NCBI GenBank assembly: GCA_025454255.1
Contig: JALOOU010000081.1
Span: forward strand, 1 to 32,228
DNA length: 32,228 bases
From: Desulfobacterales bacterium
Lineage (GTDB): Bacteria > Desulfobacterota > Desulfobacteria > Desulfobacterales > SpSt-501
Direction: 5' to 3'
This document shows positions 9,355 to 17,097 of the stretch, piece after piece. The notes under the pieces are model-generated. The model saw only the letters and a program-made list of their open reading frames with translations. It had not been told where the DNA came from and made no database searches. Position 1 is the first letter of the stretch. Every line of letters begins with the position of its first letter. The translations under genes were made by a program, and so were the position numbers.

Positions 9355-9363
9355 CTTATACCA
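9355..9363 (-). promoter_or_regulatory. Extended -10 promoter for the GlcD-like gene
   Basis: On the bottom strand TGGTATAAG reads as a TGn-TATAAT-type extended -10. Transcription would start near 9348, about 29 bases before the ATG at 9319. The -35 region is weak. Confidence 0.3.
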
Positions 9364-9403
9364 CCAAGTGGGCTGCAACTAAAGACGCAGAAGGTGGTTT
9401 TTT
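9360..9403 (+). terminator. Terminator-like hairpin upstream of tctC
   Basis: ACCACC (9360-9365) pairs with GGTGGT (9393-9398), and inside it CTGC (9373-9376) pairs with GCAG (9387-9390). The outer arm is followed directly by a T run (9399-9403). This has the form of an intrinsic terminator on the + strand, yet no + strand gene ends here. It could be a leader attenuator for tctCBA if transcription starts further upstream, or chance. A TTGACA at 9456-9461 and a TATAAA at 9463-9468 lie downstream, but they are badly spaced as one promoter. Confidence 0.25.
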
Positions 9404-9513
9404 GAGGCGCTCGGCTGTCCTGTTTCAGCCACTGAGCGTCGTTCAACCACTTGCCTTGACATTATAAAAAATATCGCCTACTCACCAGAAAAACTTTCAA
9501 GGAGGTGCGTTCC

Positions 9514-10470
9514 ATGAGGTCGAGTCGATTTATTTTGCTGGTGCTGATTCTGATGGTCGGGGTTTCGGCGAACACGGTCGCTGCCGCCGGCTTTCCATCC
9601 AAACCCATCACGCTGATCGTCCCCTATCCCGCCGGGGGCTCAACCGACGTGGTCATCCGGCCGCTTGCGGAAGCCGCCGGCAAAATCCTCGGCCAGCCGG
9701 TGATCGTGGAGAACAAAGGCGGGGGAGGGGGGGCCGTCGGGACGGGTTCCATCGTCGGCAAGGACCCCGACGGGTACCTCCTGTCGGTGGTCGTCACGAG
9801 TCTGCACCGCGCCGCGCACATCAACAAACTCTCCTTCGACACGGTCAAGGATCTCACCCCGATCCTGCGGGTTGGCGGATATCTATATGGAATTCTGGTA
9901 AAACCCGACTCCAAGATCAAAACCCTGCAGGAGCTGATCGACCAGGCGAAGGCCAAGCCCGGCGAACTGGCATACATGGCCTCCGGCATCGGCACCGGCG
10001 GCCACATCGCCGCAGAGGAGATGGCCTCCAACGCAGGCGTGAAATTCAATCACCTGCCCTCCAAAGGCGACCAGGAGTCCTCGGCTGGCCTGCTGGGCGG
10101 GCACGTCGACTTCATCTCGACCACCTCGGGCTGGATCCCGCTCGTGGATGCCGGGCAGCTGAAACTGATCGCAACCTACGGCGAGACCCGCGTGCAGAAA
10201 TACCCCGACGTCCCCACGGTCAAGGAGTCCGGCTTCAAGGTGGTTCACAACTCCCCGATCGGCATCGTCGGGCCGAAGGGGCTGCCGGCCGACCGCGTGA
10301 AGATTCTGCACGACGCCTTCCACAAAGCACTGAGCGACCCCGGGTTCCTGAACGCCATGGGGCGCTACGAAATGCCCGTGATGTACCAGAACACCGCGGA
10401 ATTCGCAAAATTCTGGGCCGACGCCTACGAGGAAGCCGGCGTCCAGGTCAAAAACTTCATCCAGAAGTAA
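9514..10470 (+). CDS. tctC: Tripartite tricarboxylate transporter substrate-binding protein (TctC/Bug family)
   Basis: 318 residues from the ATG at 9514, which has an excellent AAGGAGG at 9499-9505. The GTG at 9505 overlaps that site and is not the start. A Sec signal peptide spans about residues 1-24 (hydrophobic ILLVLILMVGV, then NTVAAA). The mature protein opens with FPSKPITLIVPYPAGGSTDVV, the signature of the Bug/TctC fold whose two beta-strand loops bind the substrate carboxylate. The periplasmic protein delivers substrate to TctAB. It is first in a tightly packed tctC-tctB-tctA operon, where tctB starts at the very next base. The substrate is unknown; tricarboxylates, dicarboxylates and aromatic acids are all known for the family. 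Confidence 0.93.
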   Translation: MRSSRFILLVLILMVGVSANTVAAAGFPSKPITLIVPYPAGGSTDVVIRPLAEAAGKILGQPVIVENKGGGGGAVGTGSIVGKDPDGYLLSVVVTSLHRAAHINKLSFDTVKDLTPILRVGGYLYGILVKPDSKIKTLQELIDQAKAKPGELAYMASGIGTGGHIAAEEMASNAGVKFNHLPSKGDQESSAGLLGGHVDFISTTSGWIPLVDAGQLKLIATYGETRVQKYPDVPTVKESGFKVVHNSPIGIVGPKGLPADRVKILHDAFHKALSDPGFLNAMGRYEMPVMYQNTAEFAKFWADAYEEAGVQVKNFIQK

Positions 10471-10938
10471 ATGAGAAAAACCTACACCATCGCGTATGCG
10501 GCGTGGACTCTGTTCGCCGTTGCGGCCGGGGTTGAATCGTGGCGGCTGGGCTTCGGCGGGTTCGCCCGGCCGGGGCCGGGATTCGTACCGTTTCTGGCCG
10601 CCGCGGCGCTGGGGGTCCTGGGCGTCGTTGCGCTGCTGCAAACATGGCTGGCCGGAGCGGACAAAGGCGACGGCAAGGGATTTCGGGTCGGCGATATCCT
10701 CAAAATTTTCATCGCCGTCCTGTCTCTGTTCGGCGGCGTGCTGCTCTGGGATGTGATCGGATTCATTCCCGCGACGTTTCTGCTCTTGCTTTTTTTGTTC
10801 CGGTGCGTGGAGCCGCTGGGATGGCGCCGAGTGGTCATCGCCTCGGCGCTGACCCTGGCCTTCACCCACATTCTCTTCGTGGTCCTTCTGGGAGTGCGAC
10901 TGCCGCAGGGGCGCGTATGGACATATTTCTTGAATTGA
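10471..10938 (+). CDS. tctB: Tripartite tricarboxylate transporter small membrane subunit TctB
   Basis: 155 residues with four predicted membrane segments. It contains the conserved WRLGFGGFARPGPGFVPF segment near residues 24-41, found in TctB proteins after the first helix, and the LPQGRVW ending typical of the family. The ATG directly follows the tctC stop, and the 3' end overlaps tctA by 22 bases, so the three are translationally coupled. TctB is the small, poorly conserved inner-membrane partner of TctA. Confidence 0.88.
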   Translation: MRKTYTIAYAAWTLFAVAAGVESWRLGFGGFARPGPGFVPFLAAAALGVLGVVALLQTWLAGADKGDGKGFRVGDILKIFIAVLSLFGGVLLWDVIGFIPATFLLLLFLFRCVEPLGWRRVVIASALTLAFTHILFVVLLGVRLPQGRVWTYFLN

Positions 10939-12419
10939 TGCGGGGATTCGCGGTTGCGCTCCAGCCCATCAACATCCTCTATTGCCTGCTGGGCTGCCTG
11001 ATCGGCACCCTGGTGGGCGTCCTTCCCGGCCTGGGGCCGACGGCGGCCATGTCGCTGCTGCTGCCGGCCACCTTCCACGCCCCCCCGGTGACGGCGATCA
11101 TCATGCTCGCCGGAATTTACTACGGAGCCATGTATGGCGGGTCGACCACCTCGATCCTGGTCAACATCCCCGGGGAGGCCGCATCGGTCATGACCTGCCT
11201 GGACGGCTACCAGATGGCCCGCCAAGGCATGGCCGGACGCGCTCTCGGGATCTGCGCCTTCGGCTCCTTCATCGCCGGCACGCTGGGGTTGGTCGGGCTG
11301 ACGCTTGTGGCGCCGCCGCTGGCGAAGTTCGCCCTGAGGTTCGGGCCTCCGGAGTATTTCTCGCTGATGTGCATGGGCCTGGTGGTCCTGAGTTTTCTGA
11401 CCTCCACCTCCATGATCCGGGCCCTGATGATGGCCTGCTTCGGGGTTTTGCTGGGCACGGTCGGCATCGATACCGTGTCGGGGTCCGCACGGTTTACCTT
11501 CGGGGTCACCGAGCTGCTGGACGGCATCGGGCTGGTTCCTCTGGTCATGGGGCTGTTCGGCATATCGGAGATACTGGTCAACCTCGAACAGGCGACGGAG
11601 CGCGAAATCTTCAAAACCAAGGTCAAAGGGCTTCTCCCGACGCTCTCCGACTGGGCCCAGGCCAAGTGGGCCCTGTTGCGCGGGACCGTGATCGGATTCT
11701 GGCTGGGGATCCTGCCCGGAGGCGGTGCCGTGCTGGCGTCGTTCGTCTCCTACGCCGTGGAGAAGCGCGTTTCCAAGCACCCGGAAAAATTCGGCACGGG
11801 ACTCATCGAGGGCGTGGCCTCACCGGAGGCGGCCAACAACTCGGCGGCTCAAGCGGCCTTCATCCCGTTGTTGACGCTGGGGCTGCCGGCAAATGTCGTC
11901 ATGGCGCTCCTGCTGGGTGCGCTCATCCTTCACGGGGTGACGCCAGGGCCTCTACTGATGGCCCAAAACCCCGATATCTTCTGGGGCGTCATCGCCAGCA
12001 TGTATTTGGGCAACATCATGCTGCTGGTTCTCAACCTCCCGCTGATCGGCCTGTGGGTGCAGCTGCTGCGGATCCCCTACCCGTATCTGATGCCGATGAT
12101 CATCATCTTCTGCATCCTCGGGTCGTATTCGGTGGCAAACAGCATGGCAGACGTTTTTTTCATGTTTCTGTTCGGCATCGTCGGCTACGTCATGAAAAAA
12201 CTGAACTTCGACTCGCCGCCCCTGGTCTTGGCGTTCGTTTTGGGTCCGCTGGTGGAGTACTACTTCAAGTCATCGCTCATGTTCTCGCGCGGCAGCTTCA
12301 CTGTTTTCTTTACGCGGCCGATCAGCCTGATCTGTTTGACCATCACCGCCGCCATCTTTGCCTGGTCCATCGTATCCGGCCTGCGCCAGAAAGCGCAAAT
12401 GCTCCCCCGAGAGCCCTGA
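10917..12419 (+). CDS. tctA: Tripartite tricarboxylate transporter large permease TctA
   Basis: 500 residues, the standard TctA length, with about 11-12 membrane segments. Family signatures are visible: [17 protein letters not shown] (residues ~23-39), [23 protein letters not shown] and [14 protein letters not shown]. The start at 10917 lies inside the end of tctB. TctA forms the ion-coupled translocation pathway in the inner membrane and takes substrate from TctC. The gene ends only four bases from the convergent tesB stop, and no terminator fits between them. Confidence 0.93.
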   Translation: MDIFLELMRGFAVALQPINILYCLLGCLIGTLVGVLPGLGPTAAMSLLLPATFHAPPVTAIIMLAGIYYGAMYGGSTTSILVNIPGEAASVMTCLDGYQMARQGMAGRALGICAFGSFIAGTLGLVGLTLVAPPLAKFALRFGPPEYFSLMCMGLVVLSFLTSTSMIRALMMACFGVLLGTVGIDTVSGSARFTFGVTELLDGIGLVPLVMGLFGISEILVNLEQATEREIFKTKVKGLLPTLSDWAQAKWALLRGTVIGFWLGILPGGGAVLASFVSYAVEKRVSKHPEKFGTGLIEGVASPEAANNSAAQAAFIPLLTLGLPANVVMALLLGALILHGVTPGPLLMAQNPDIFWGVIASMYLGNIMLLVLNLPLIGLWVQLLRIPYPYLMPMIIIFCILGSYSVANSMADVFFMFLFGIVGYVMKKLNFDSPPLVLAFVLGPLVEYYFKSSLMFSRGSFTVFFTRPISLICLTITAAIFAWSIVSGLRQKAQMLPREP

Positions 12420-12423
12420 GGCC

Positions 12424-13320
12424 TCACCGCGCCGCCCCCCCTTCGGAATGAAAGCGGATCAGCCCCTCCTGGCCCACGGTGGCCACGAGGCCGCCCCGGC
12501 GGTCGTAGATCCTGCCGATCGCCAGCCCCCGCGCCCTGCAGGCGTTGGGGCTGTGCATCGCGTACAGCAGCCACTCGTCCATGCGAAACGGCCGATGGAA
12601 CCACATGACATGATCGAGGCTCGCCACCTGCATGGCCGGCTGCCAGAAGCTCTGCCCATGGGGATAGAGCGATGTCACCATCAGGCCGTAATCGGAGGCG
12701 TAGGCGAGCAGGTACTGATGGACGGCGGGGTCGTCGGGCATCCGGTCGATGGCCTTGATCCAGTTGTATCTCACCGGAGCGCGTTTTTCAGGGGCGAACG
12801 GGTTCATGGGGTCGACCGGCCGGACCTCGATGGGCCGACGGCACAGCAGTTTTTCACGGATGGGGGCGGGGATCTGCGCGGCGATGCGGTTGACCAACTC
12901 CAGCTCCGAGGGCAGGCCCTCGGGCCCGGGCACGGACGGCGCCGGCTCCTGATGGTCGAAGCCCGACTCCTCCACCTGGAAGGAGGCGGCCAGGTTGAAA
13001 ATCGCCTGTCCTTTCTGGACGGCCACCACCCGGCGCGTGGTGAAGCTTTTGCCGTCGCGGATGCAATCGACGTTGTAGACGATCGGCCGTTTGACGTCGC
13101 CGGGCCTCAAGAAATAGGCGTGCAGGCTGTGGGCCCTACGCTCCGGCGGCACCGTCTGGTAGGCGGCCGACAGCGCCTGGCCGAGCACCTGGCCGCCATA
13201 TACGTTGCCGAACCCGAGGTCCTGGCTCTGGCCGCGGAAAATGTTCTCCTCGATCGGCTCCAGCTTGAGCAGCTGCAGCAGCTGCCCCAGCACGTGGGTT
13301 TCGACACAGGTGGTTGCCAC
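12424..13320 (-). CDS. tesB: Acyl-CoA thioesterase II
   Basis: 298 residues starting from a GTG at 13320, with a GGAAGGAGGA ribosome-binding site immediately upstream; the longer in-frame alternatives lack one. It is a double-hotdog thioesterase with both halves present (E. coli TesB is 286 aa). By alignment with E. coli TesB the catalytic triad is Asp210 (ASDYGL), Ser234 (ASLDHVMW, Thr in E. coli) and Gln284 (VGQEGLIR). Motifs such as GNVYGGQVLGQAL and LHAYFLRPGD are conserved. It hydrolyses medium- and long-chain acyl-CoA to free acid and CoA in the cytoplasm. It lies 79 bases downstream of the HAD gene in the same direction, possibly co-transcribed with pyrB and the phosphatase. Confidence 0.92.
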   Translation of the reverse strand: MATTCVETHVLGQLLQLLKLEPIEENIFRGQSQDLGFGNVYGGQVLGQALSAAYQTVPPERRAHSLHAYFLRPGDVKRPIVYNVDCIRDGKSFTTRRVVAVQKGQAIFNLAASFQVEESGFDHQEPAPSVPGPEGLPSELELVNRIAAQIPAPIREKLLCRRPIEVRPVDPMNPFAPEKRAPVRYNWIKAIDRMPDDPAVHQYLLAYASDYGLMVTSLYPHGQSFWQPAMQVASLDHVMWFHRPFRMDEWLLYAMHSPNACRARGLAIGRIYDRRGGLVATVGQEGLIRFHSEGGAAR

Positions 13321-13399
13321 GCTCCTCCTTCCCCCATGACACCGCGCCTGCGTCAAACCGCCAACCGGCGCGTTGAAGACAGGCTGATCTTTCGGAACA

Positions 13400-14167
13400 T
13401 CAATTTTTATCTGAGGCGAGCAAAATCTGGGAGACATCCCGGGCGATGTGCGGCGTGAATTCCATGAGCGCATCGGCCGCGGCCATTCCGCTCAACACGC
13501 CGATGGAGGCCTTCAGCCCGGCCCGCCGGCCCATCTCGACGTCGGTTGCGGCATCGCCCACCATGACGGCCCGGGACCGGTCGACGCCAAGCTCGGCAAG
13601 GATGAGCTCAACCATCTCCGGGTCCGGCTTCGGGCGCCTCACCGCATCCCCGCCCGCCACGAGGTCGACCCGGGCGCTCCAGCCGAGAAAATCCAGGGCG
13701 AGCCGCGCCCGTTGGCTAAGGTCGACCGTGGCCACGGCGACCCGGCAGCCGTTTCGGCGCAGGGCCCCGATCAGCGACCCCGCCCCCGGGATCGGACGAA
13801 TGAAGCGCCCCGGGTCCCGGCACGACTCCTCGTCGGCCCGGTCGAAGGCCTGCGTGCAGACGAGGCCGGCGTCCCCCCGCCCGCAGCCGGCGAGGTATGC
13901 CGCGGCCGCTTGAATGACCGCCGCCCGTTTTTTGAGCCCGACCGGGCCTTCGGGCTTGAGACGGCCGGCGGCGTCGTCCAACCCCATGGCCCCCCTCAGC
14001 CCGGGCTCATGCTCCGCCTCCAGGCCGAGCGCGCGGCAGATCAGCCGCGCCCGCAGGGCCACCATCTGCGACCAGTAGCGATAGAGCTCGATCAGGGTCC
14101 CGTCCTTGTCGAAAATCACCAAGCGGACATCGCGGATGAGGCATTGGTTGACCGATAGGCTGACCAC
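13400..14167 (-). CDS. HAD superfamily hydrolase (phosphoglycolate phosphatase-like)
   Basis: 255 residues. HAD motif I is FDKDGT with nucleophile Asp20 and acid/base Asp22. Motif II is probably ATVD (Thr147), motif III Lys180 in RRPKPDP, and motif IV GDAATD (Asp205, Asp209) for Mg. A helical cap of about 90 residues sits between motifs I and II, so it is a C1-cap phosphatase, broadly like phosphoglycolate phosphatase or beta-phosphoglucomutase; the substrate is not predictable. The start used is a GTG at 14167 with a weak ribosome-binding site, 33 bases after the pyrB stop, implying co-transcription. Confidence 0.82.
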   Translation of the reverse strand: MVSLSVNQCLIRDVRLVIFDKDGTLIELYRYWSQMVALRARLICRALGLEAEHEPGLRGAMGLDDAAGRLKPEGPVGLKKRAAVIQAAAAYLAGCGRGDAGLVCTQAFDRADEESCRDPGRFIRPIPGAGSLIGALRRNGCRVAVATVDLSQRARLALDFLGWSARVDLVAGGDAVRRPKPDPEMVELILAELGVDRSRAVMVGDAATDVEMGRRAGLKASIGVLSGMAAADALMEFTPHIARDVSQILLASDKN

Positions 14168-14200
14168 GCTTGCCGTCCACTGGACCTGATCGCCGTTGGA

Positions 14201-15283
14201 TCAGGCAAATTCGGACAGAATCTCCTGCTCCGCCCGAAAGACATGGGCGATGAGGGCGGCTCGGATCCACATGCCATTGCGCTCCTGGCGCCAGTAGGCG
14301 GCCCGCGGGTCCTTGTCCACCGCCACCTCGATCTCGTAGCGCCGCGGCAAGGGATGCATGATGGCGCAGTGGGCGTGGATCCTGGCCAGGTGCTCTTTCT
14401 TGAAATGGAAATCCGGGTAGGTCTCGGTTTCGCGGCTGGGGTCGGCGGCGTACTCGTTCTGGATGCGGGTCATGTAGATAGCGTCGACCTTGGGCAGGAC
14501 GCTCTCGAAATCCGCGGTCTCGTGGAACGGAATGGCGTGCCTTTTCAAAAAAACCTTGATGTCCTCCTTCATCCGGAAGACTTCGGGCGCCACGTAGTAG
14601 ATGGTGACGTCCTTGTAGTTCCTCAGCAGGTAGGAGAGCGATCGCACCGTGCGGCCGCGCTTCAAGTCCCCGACCATGGCGATCCTCTTGCCGTCGATGC
14701 CGCCGATGCTGGCGAACTCGCGCCGGAGGGTGTAGATGTCGAGCAGGGCCTGGGTCGGGTGCTGGTCCGGGCCGGAGCCCCCGTTCAGCACCGGCACCGG
14801 CCGCTCGGTCTGGTTCAGCACCCAGGCAGTCTTTTCGGCAAAACCAGCCTCGGGGTGGCGCGATATGATCAGGTCCACGTAGCTCGCGAAGGTGCGGATG
14901 GTGTCCTCGGGCGACTCCCCCTTGACCTCGGAGCTGGTGCTCGTGCCGCGGCTTTCGGAAACGTTCAACCCCAGGAGAAAACAGGCGTTCTGGAAGGAGA
15001 GGAAGGTGCGGGTGGACGGCTGCACGAAGTAGAGCATGGCCCGCTTGTGGGGCAGGAGCCGGCTCAGCTTCTGAGCGCCCATCTTGGTCTTGGCCAGCAG
15101 CCGGATCTTATCCGCGAGATCACAGAGCTCGTCCAAAAACTCGCGATCGAATTGTTGGGCATAAATGACATCGAAGATGCGGCCTCTGATTTTGAAAAAG
15201 TCGAGTTTCTCATCTACCGGTTTGGCGAAAAAGTCGTCCCATCCCTCGTAGGTCTGGCGGGTGGTCTCCGCGATCTGTTCCAT
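14201..15283 (-). CDS. pyrB: Aspartate carbamoyltransferase catalytic chain
   Basis: 360 residues from the ATG at 15283, with AGGAGAG upstream. It condenses carbamoyl phosphate with aspartate, the committed step of pyrimidine synthesis. Carbamoyl-phosphate contacts PSTRT (89-93) and DQHPTQ (173-178) are present, with the mobile loop near STSSEVKGES (Lys121), the aspartate-domain segment MTRIQNE (271-277) and HPLPRR (310-315). Compared with E. coli PyrB (~310 aa) the STRT motif sits about 38 residues later, so there is an N-terminal extension. The usual STRTR reads STRTF. The HPTQ and HPLPR context still favours ATCase over ornithine carbamoyltransferase. No pyrI or pyrC is adjacent. Confidence 0.88.
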   Translation of the reverse strand: MEQIAETTRQTYEGWDDFFAKPVDEKLDFFKIRGRIFDVIYAQQFDREFLDELCDLADKIRLLAKTKMGAQKLSRLLPHKRAMLYFVQPSTRTFLSFQNACFLLGLNVSESRGTSTSSEVKGESPEDTIRTFASYVDLIISRHPEAGFAEKTAWVLNQTERPVPVLNGGSGPDQHPTQALLDIYTLRREFASIGGIDGKRIAMVGDLKRGRTVRSLSYLLRNYKDVTIYYVAPEVFRMKEDIKVFLKRHAIPFHETADFESVLPKVDAIYMTRIQNEYAADPSRETETYPDFHFKKEHLARIHAHCAIMHPLPRRYEIEVAVDKDPRAAYWRQERNGMWIRAALIAHVFRAEQEILSEFA

Positions 15284-15334
15284 GGCGCTCTCCTGATGGT
15301 GGGGGGTTGCGGCAGGAATCGTTTCCGAATTGAA

Positions 15335-15363
15335 ATCATCCTCTAAAAAATGTTGTGTGTCAA
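15335..15363 (-). promoter_or_regulatory. Promoter for pyrB
   Basis: On the bottom strand TTGACA (15363-15358, perfect -35) is followed after 17 bases by GATGAT (15340-15335, 4 of 6 to consensus). Transcription would begin near 15328, giving a leader of about 45 bases ahead of the ATG at 15283. Confidence 0.4.
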
Positions 15364-15557
15364 TAGCCGCATGGGCACATCCTGTTGTGTTTTCAGTGCC
15401 GGCGCGGTCGGGCGCGTTCGCTTGACAGCGGGGCAACGATAATTAAGGATTCTGCGTAAAAGCGCCGCCCGCCGATTGCGGTTGAATTCTCATTGGAGCA
15501 GACCCGCTCTGCCGGCAACGCTTATGCCGAACCGGTTTTTCCGAAGGAACCCGCAGG

Positions 15558-15974
15558 ATGCAATCGATGCCACCGATTCGATTCGACCCGCAGAACGATC
15601 TGGCGCCTACCTCCTTCGACGAAGCGCTCTGCCGCCTGGCCCTCGAGCTGAAACGGCTGGGGCTGCCTTGGTCGCCCCATGTCGGCTGTTTCGCCTGGGA
15701 CCCGGACGGTCGCATCCGGCCGGAGTCCCCTTTTCCCAACAGAGTTTACTTCATCCTGAGCCTGCCGCGGTTCATCGACATTTTCGGCAGCATCGAGGCG
15801 ATCGCGGAGCGGCTGGTGTGGTTGCCGACCTGGCACCAGGCGCGGTTGCTCTGCCGTAAGCTGGGAGCCGATGCCCCGCACCCGAGCGGGCGCTTGAGCC
15901 CCGAGGCGGCAGCCGACCCCGCCGAGGAGCTCGCCTCTCTCTACAAGCGGCTGATCATCAGGCTTGGCGGATGA
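15558..15974 (+). CDS. Hypothetical protein
   Basis: 138 residues, soluble, with no signal peptide or membrane segment. I do not recognise the family. It is rich in Trp, Leu and Pro, with a helical C-terminal half (PAEELASLYKRLIIRLGG). A second in-frame ATG three codons downstream (15567) is possible; GAAGGAAC just upstream may serve either. It is the first of four closely spaced rightward genes, its stop lying 15 bases before the DUF2237 start. Confidence 0.6.
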   Translation: MQSMPPIRFDPQNDLAPTSFDEALCRLALELKRLGLPWSPHVGCFAWDPDGRIRPESPFPNRVYFILSLPRFIDIFGSIEAIAERLVWLPTWHQARLLCRKLGADAPHPSGRLSPEAAADPAEELASLYKRLIIRLGG

Positions 15975-15989
15975 GCAGCGGAGGCCGTG

Positions 15990-16330
15990 ATGGCCATGGA
16001 TCGCAATGTGTTGGGAACGGAGCTGCAGAATTTTTTCGGACCGGGGTATGTAAAACCGGGCCGCTGGATTCCGGCCGGCACGTCGTCTGCGCCCGGGCGA
16101 GTCGAGAGTTCTTGGAATTCACCAAGAGCCGCGGCAACGACCCGAGCACCCCGCGGCCGGGGTTTGCGGGGCTTGCGCCCGGCGACCGCTGGTGCCTCTG
16201 CGCCCGGCGCTGGAAGGAGGCCTTAGAGGCGGGGGGCGCCCCACCGGTCGTTCTGGAGGCGACACACGCCTCGGCACTGCGCTATGTGGGACTGGAAGCG
16301 CTCAAGGGGCGCCGCAGCGGTGAGGGCTGA
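15990..16330 (+). pseudogene. DUF2237 family protein, frameshifted by a short deletion
   Basis: From the ATG at 15990 (GGAGG at 15980-15984) the first frame reads MAMDRNVLGTELQ, the family N-terminus. The continuation (FFRTGVCKTGPLDSGRHVVC, then EFLEFTKSRGND, GDRWCLCA and a VVLEATHASAL segment) is in another frame and runs to the stop at 16330. Members normally have about nine residues here (PCSTDPLTG-like), so roughly 25 bases appear lost near 16027-16030. DUF2237 proteins are small, Cys-rich and of unknown function. Apart from the junction the gene is highly conserved, so the lesion is recent or artefactual. Confidence 0.8.
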
Positions 16331-16751
16331 TACCGCCGCCAGGAGTGCGGGAGTCGGCCGGAGCCCGCGCCTTGTCCGGGTAGCGCGCAGATTGCCCGCA
16401 TCGGCGCAGCGGGTGTGGGACCTTTTGACGGATACGGACGAATGGCCGCGGTGGGGGCCGACCGTCACGGGGGTCCGCTCATCGGAGCGCTTCATCGTCG
16501 AAGGCTCCCGGGGAAGGGTGCGCACCCCCATCGGCGTTTGGCTTCCTTTCACGGTCACGGCCTATGAGCACCTCAGCTGCTGGGGGTGGAGGGTCGCCGG
16601 GATCGAGGCCACCGGGCATCGGCTGACCGCACTTGGACCGGACTCCTGCGAGGTGGTTTTCGAACTGCCGCTCTGCTGGGGCCCCAACGCGTTCATCTGC
16701 CGGCGGGCCGCCCGGAACCTGGCAAGGCTTTCGGCGCCGGGCCGGAGTTGA
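16320..16751 (+). CDS. SRPBCC (START-like) family protein
   Basis: About 143 residues from a GTG at 16320 that overlaps the end of the DUF2237 gene by 11 bases. The N-terminal segment ASAQRVWDLLTDTDEWPRWGPTVTGV is the classic opening of SRPBCC/polyketide cyclase-like proteins: first strand, alpha-1 and alpha-2, with W-x-x-W before the second strand. The fold forms a deep hydrophobic ligand pocket. A ligand cannot be predicted. The start is uncertain; an in-frame ATG at 16284 lies further inside DUF2237. Confidence 0.65.
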   Translation: MRADTAARSAGVGRSPRLVRVARRLPASAQRVWDLLTDTDEWPRWGPTVTGVRSSERFIVEGSRGRVRTPIGVWLPFTVTAYEHLSCWGWRVAGIEATGHRLTALGPDSCEVVFELPLCWGPNAFICRRAARNLARLSAPGRS

Positions 16752-16811
16752 CCAATGGCACTACCCGTCCAATGTTAGAATAAAATTCTCTGCAAAGAAA
16801 TGGAGCTGGCG

Positions 16812-17030
16812 ATGAACTTGAATGAATGCAAACAGGAGCGTTTCTCGAGCAAGACCATCGGGCTGGTCTTTCTGGTCGCATCGGTCCTGCTGTTTGTGGT
16901 TGGGCTGATGATCGTGCCGGTGGTGGGCATCATCTTCGCGGTTCCCCTGCTGATCCTGGGCGTCACGATGCTCGCGGCCCCGGAGAGCAAGACCTGCCGC
17001 ATGATCCGGGAGAAGCTGGGGGCGAAATGA
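16812..17030 (+). CDS. Small two-helix membrane protein
   Basis: 72 residues: a short polar N-terminus (MNLNECKQERFSSK), two hydrophobic helices at roughly residues 15-35 and 37-55, and a basic tail (REKLGAK). The ATG at 16812 has GGAG six bases upstream and is preferred to the in-frame ATG at 16800. The family is not recognised. It is last in the rightward group and is followed by a strong hairpin. Confidence 0.6.
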   Translation: MNLNECKQERFSSKTIGLVFLVASVLLFVVGLMIVPVVGIIFAVPLLILGVTMLAAPESKTCRMIREKLGAK

Positions 17031-17034
17031 CCCC

Positions 17035-17075
17035 CCCCCGGTCCAGACGGCCCGGACGGCCGCCTGGACCGGGGG
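17035..17075 (+). terminator. Strong GC hairpin between convergent genes
   Basis: CCCCCGGTCCAG (17035-17046) pairs perfectly with CTGGACCGGGGG (17064-17075), and an inner CGGC/GCCG extends the stem after one mismatch. Only a weakly T-rich tail follows (TTGCACTTTC). It lies between the small membrane protein and the convergent hcp, so it probably ends transcription or protects 3' ends. Confidence 0.5.
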
Positions 17076-17097
17076 TTGCACTTTCAACCGGCAGCAT

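Noticed and set aside
9505..9513. GTG start for tctC at 9505
   Set aside because: It overlaps the AAGGAGG site that serves the ATG at 9514.
10982..12451. A 489-codon frame overlapping tctA
   Set aside because: His/Arg/Gly-rich shadow of a clearly conserved TctA.
16748..16786. TTGACC and TAGAAT/TAAAAT as a promoter for the small membrane protein
   Set aside because: Spacing of 22 bases or more is too long for a sigma-70 promoter.
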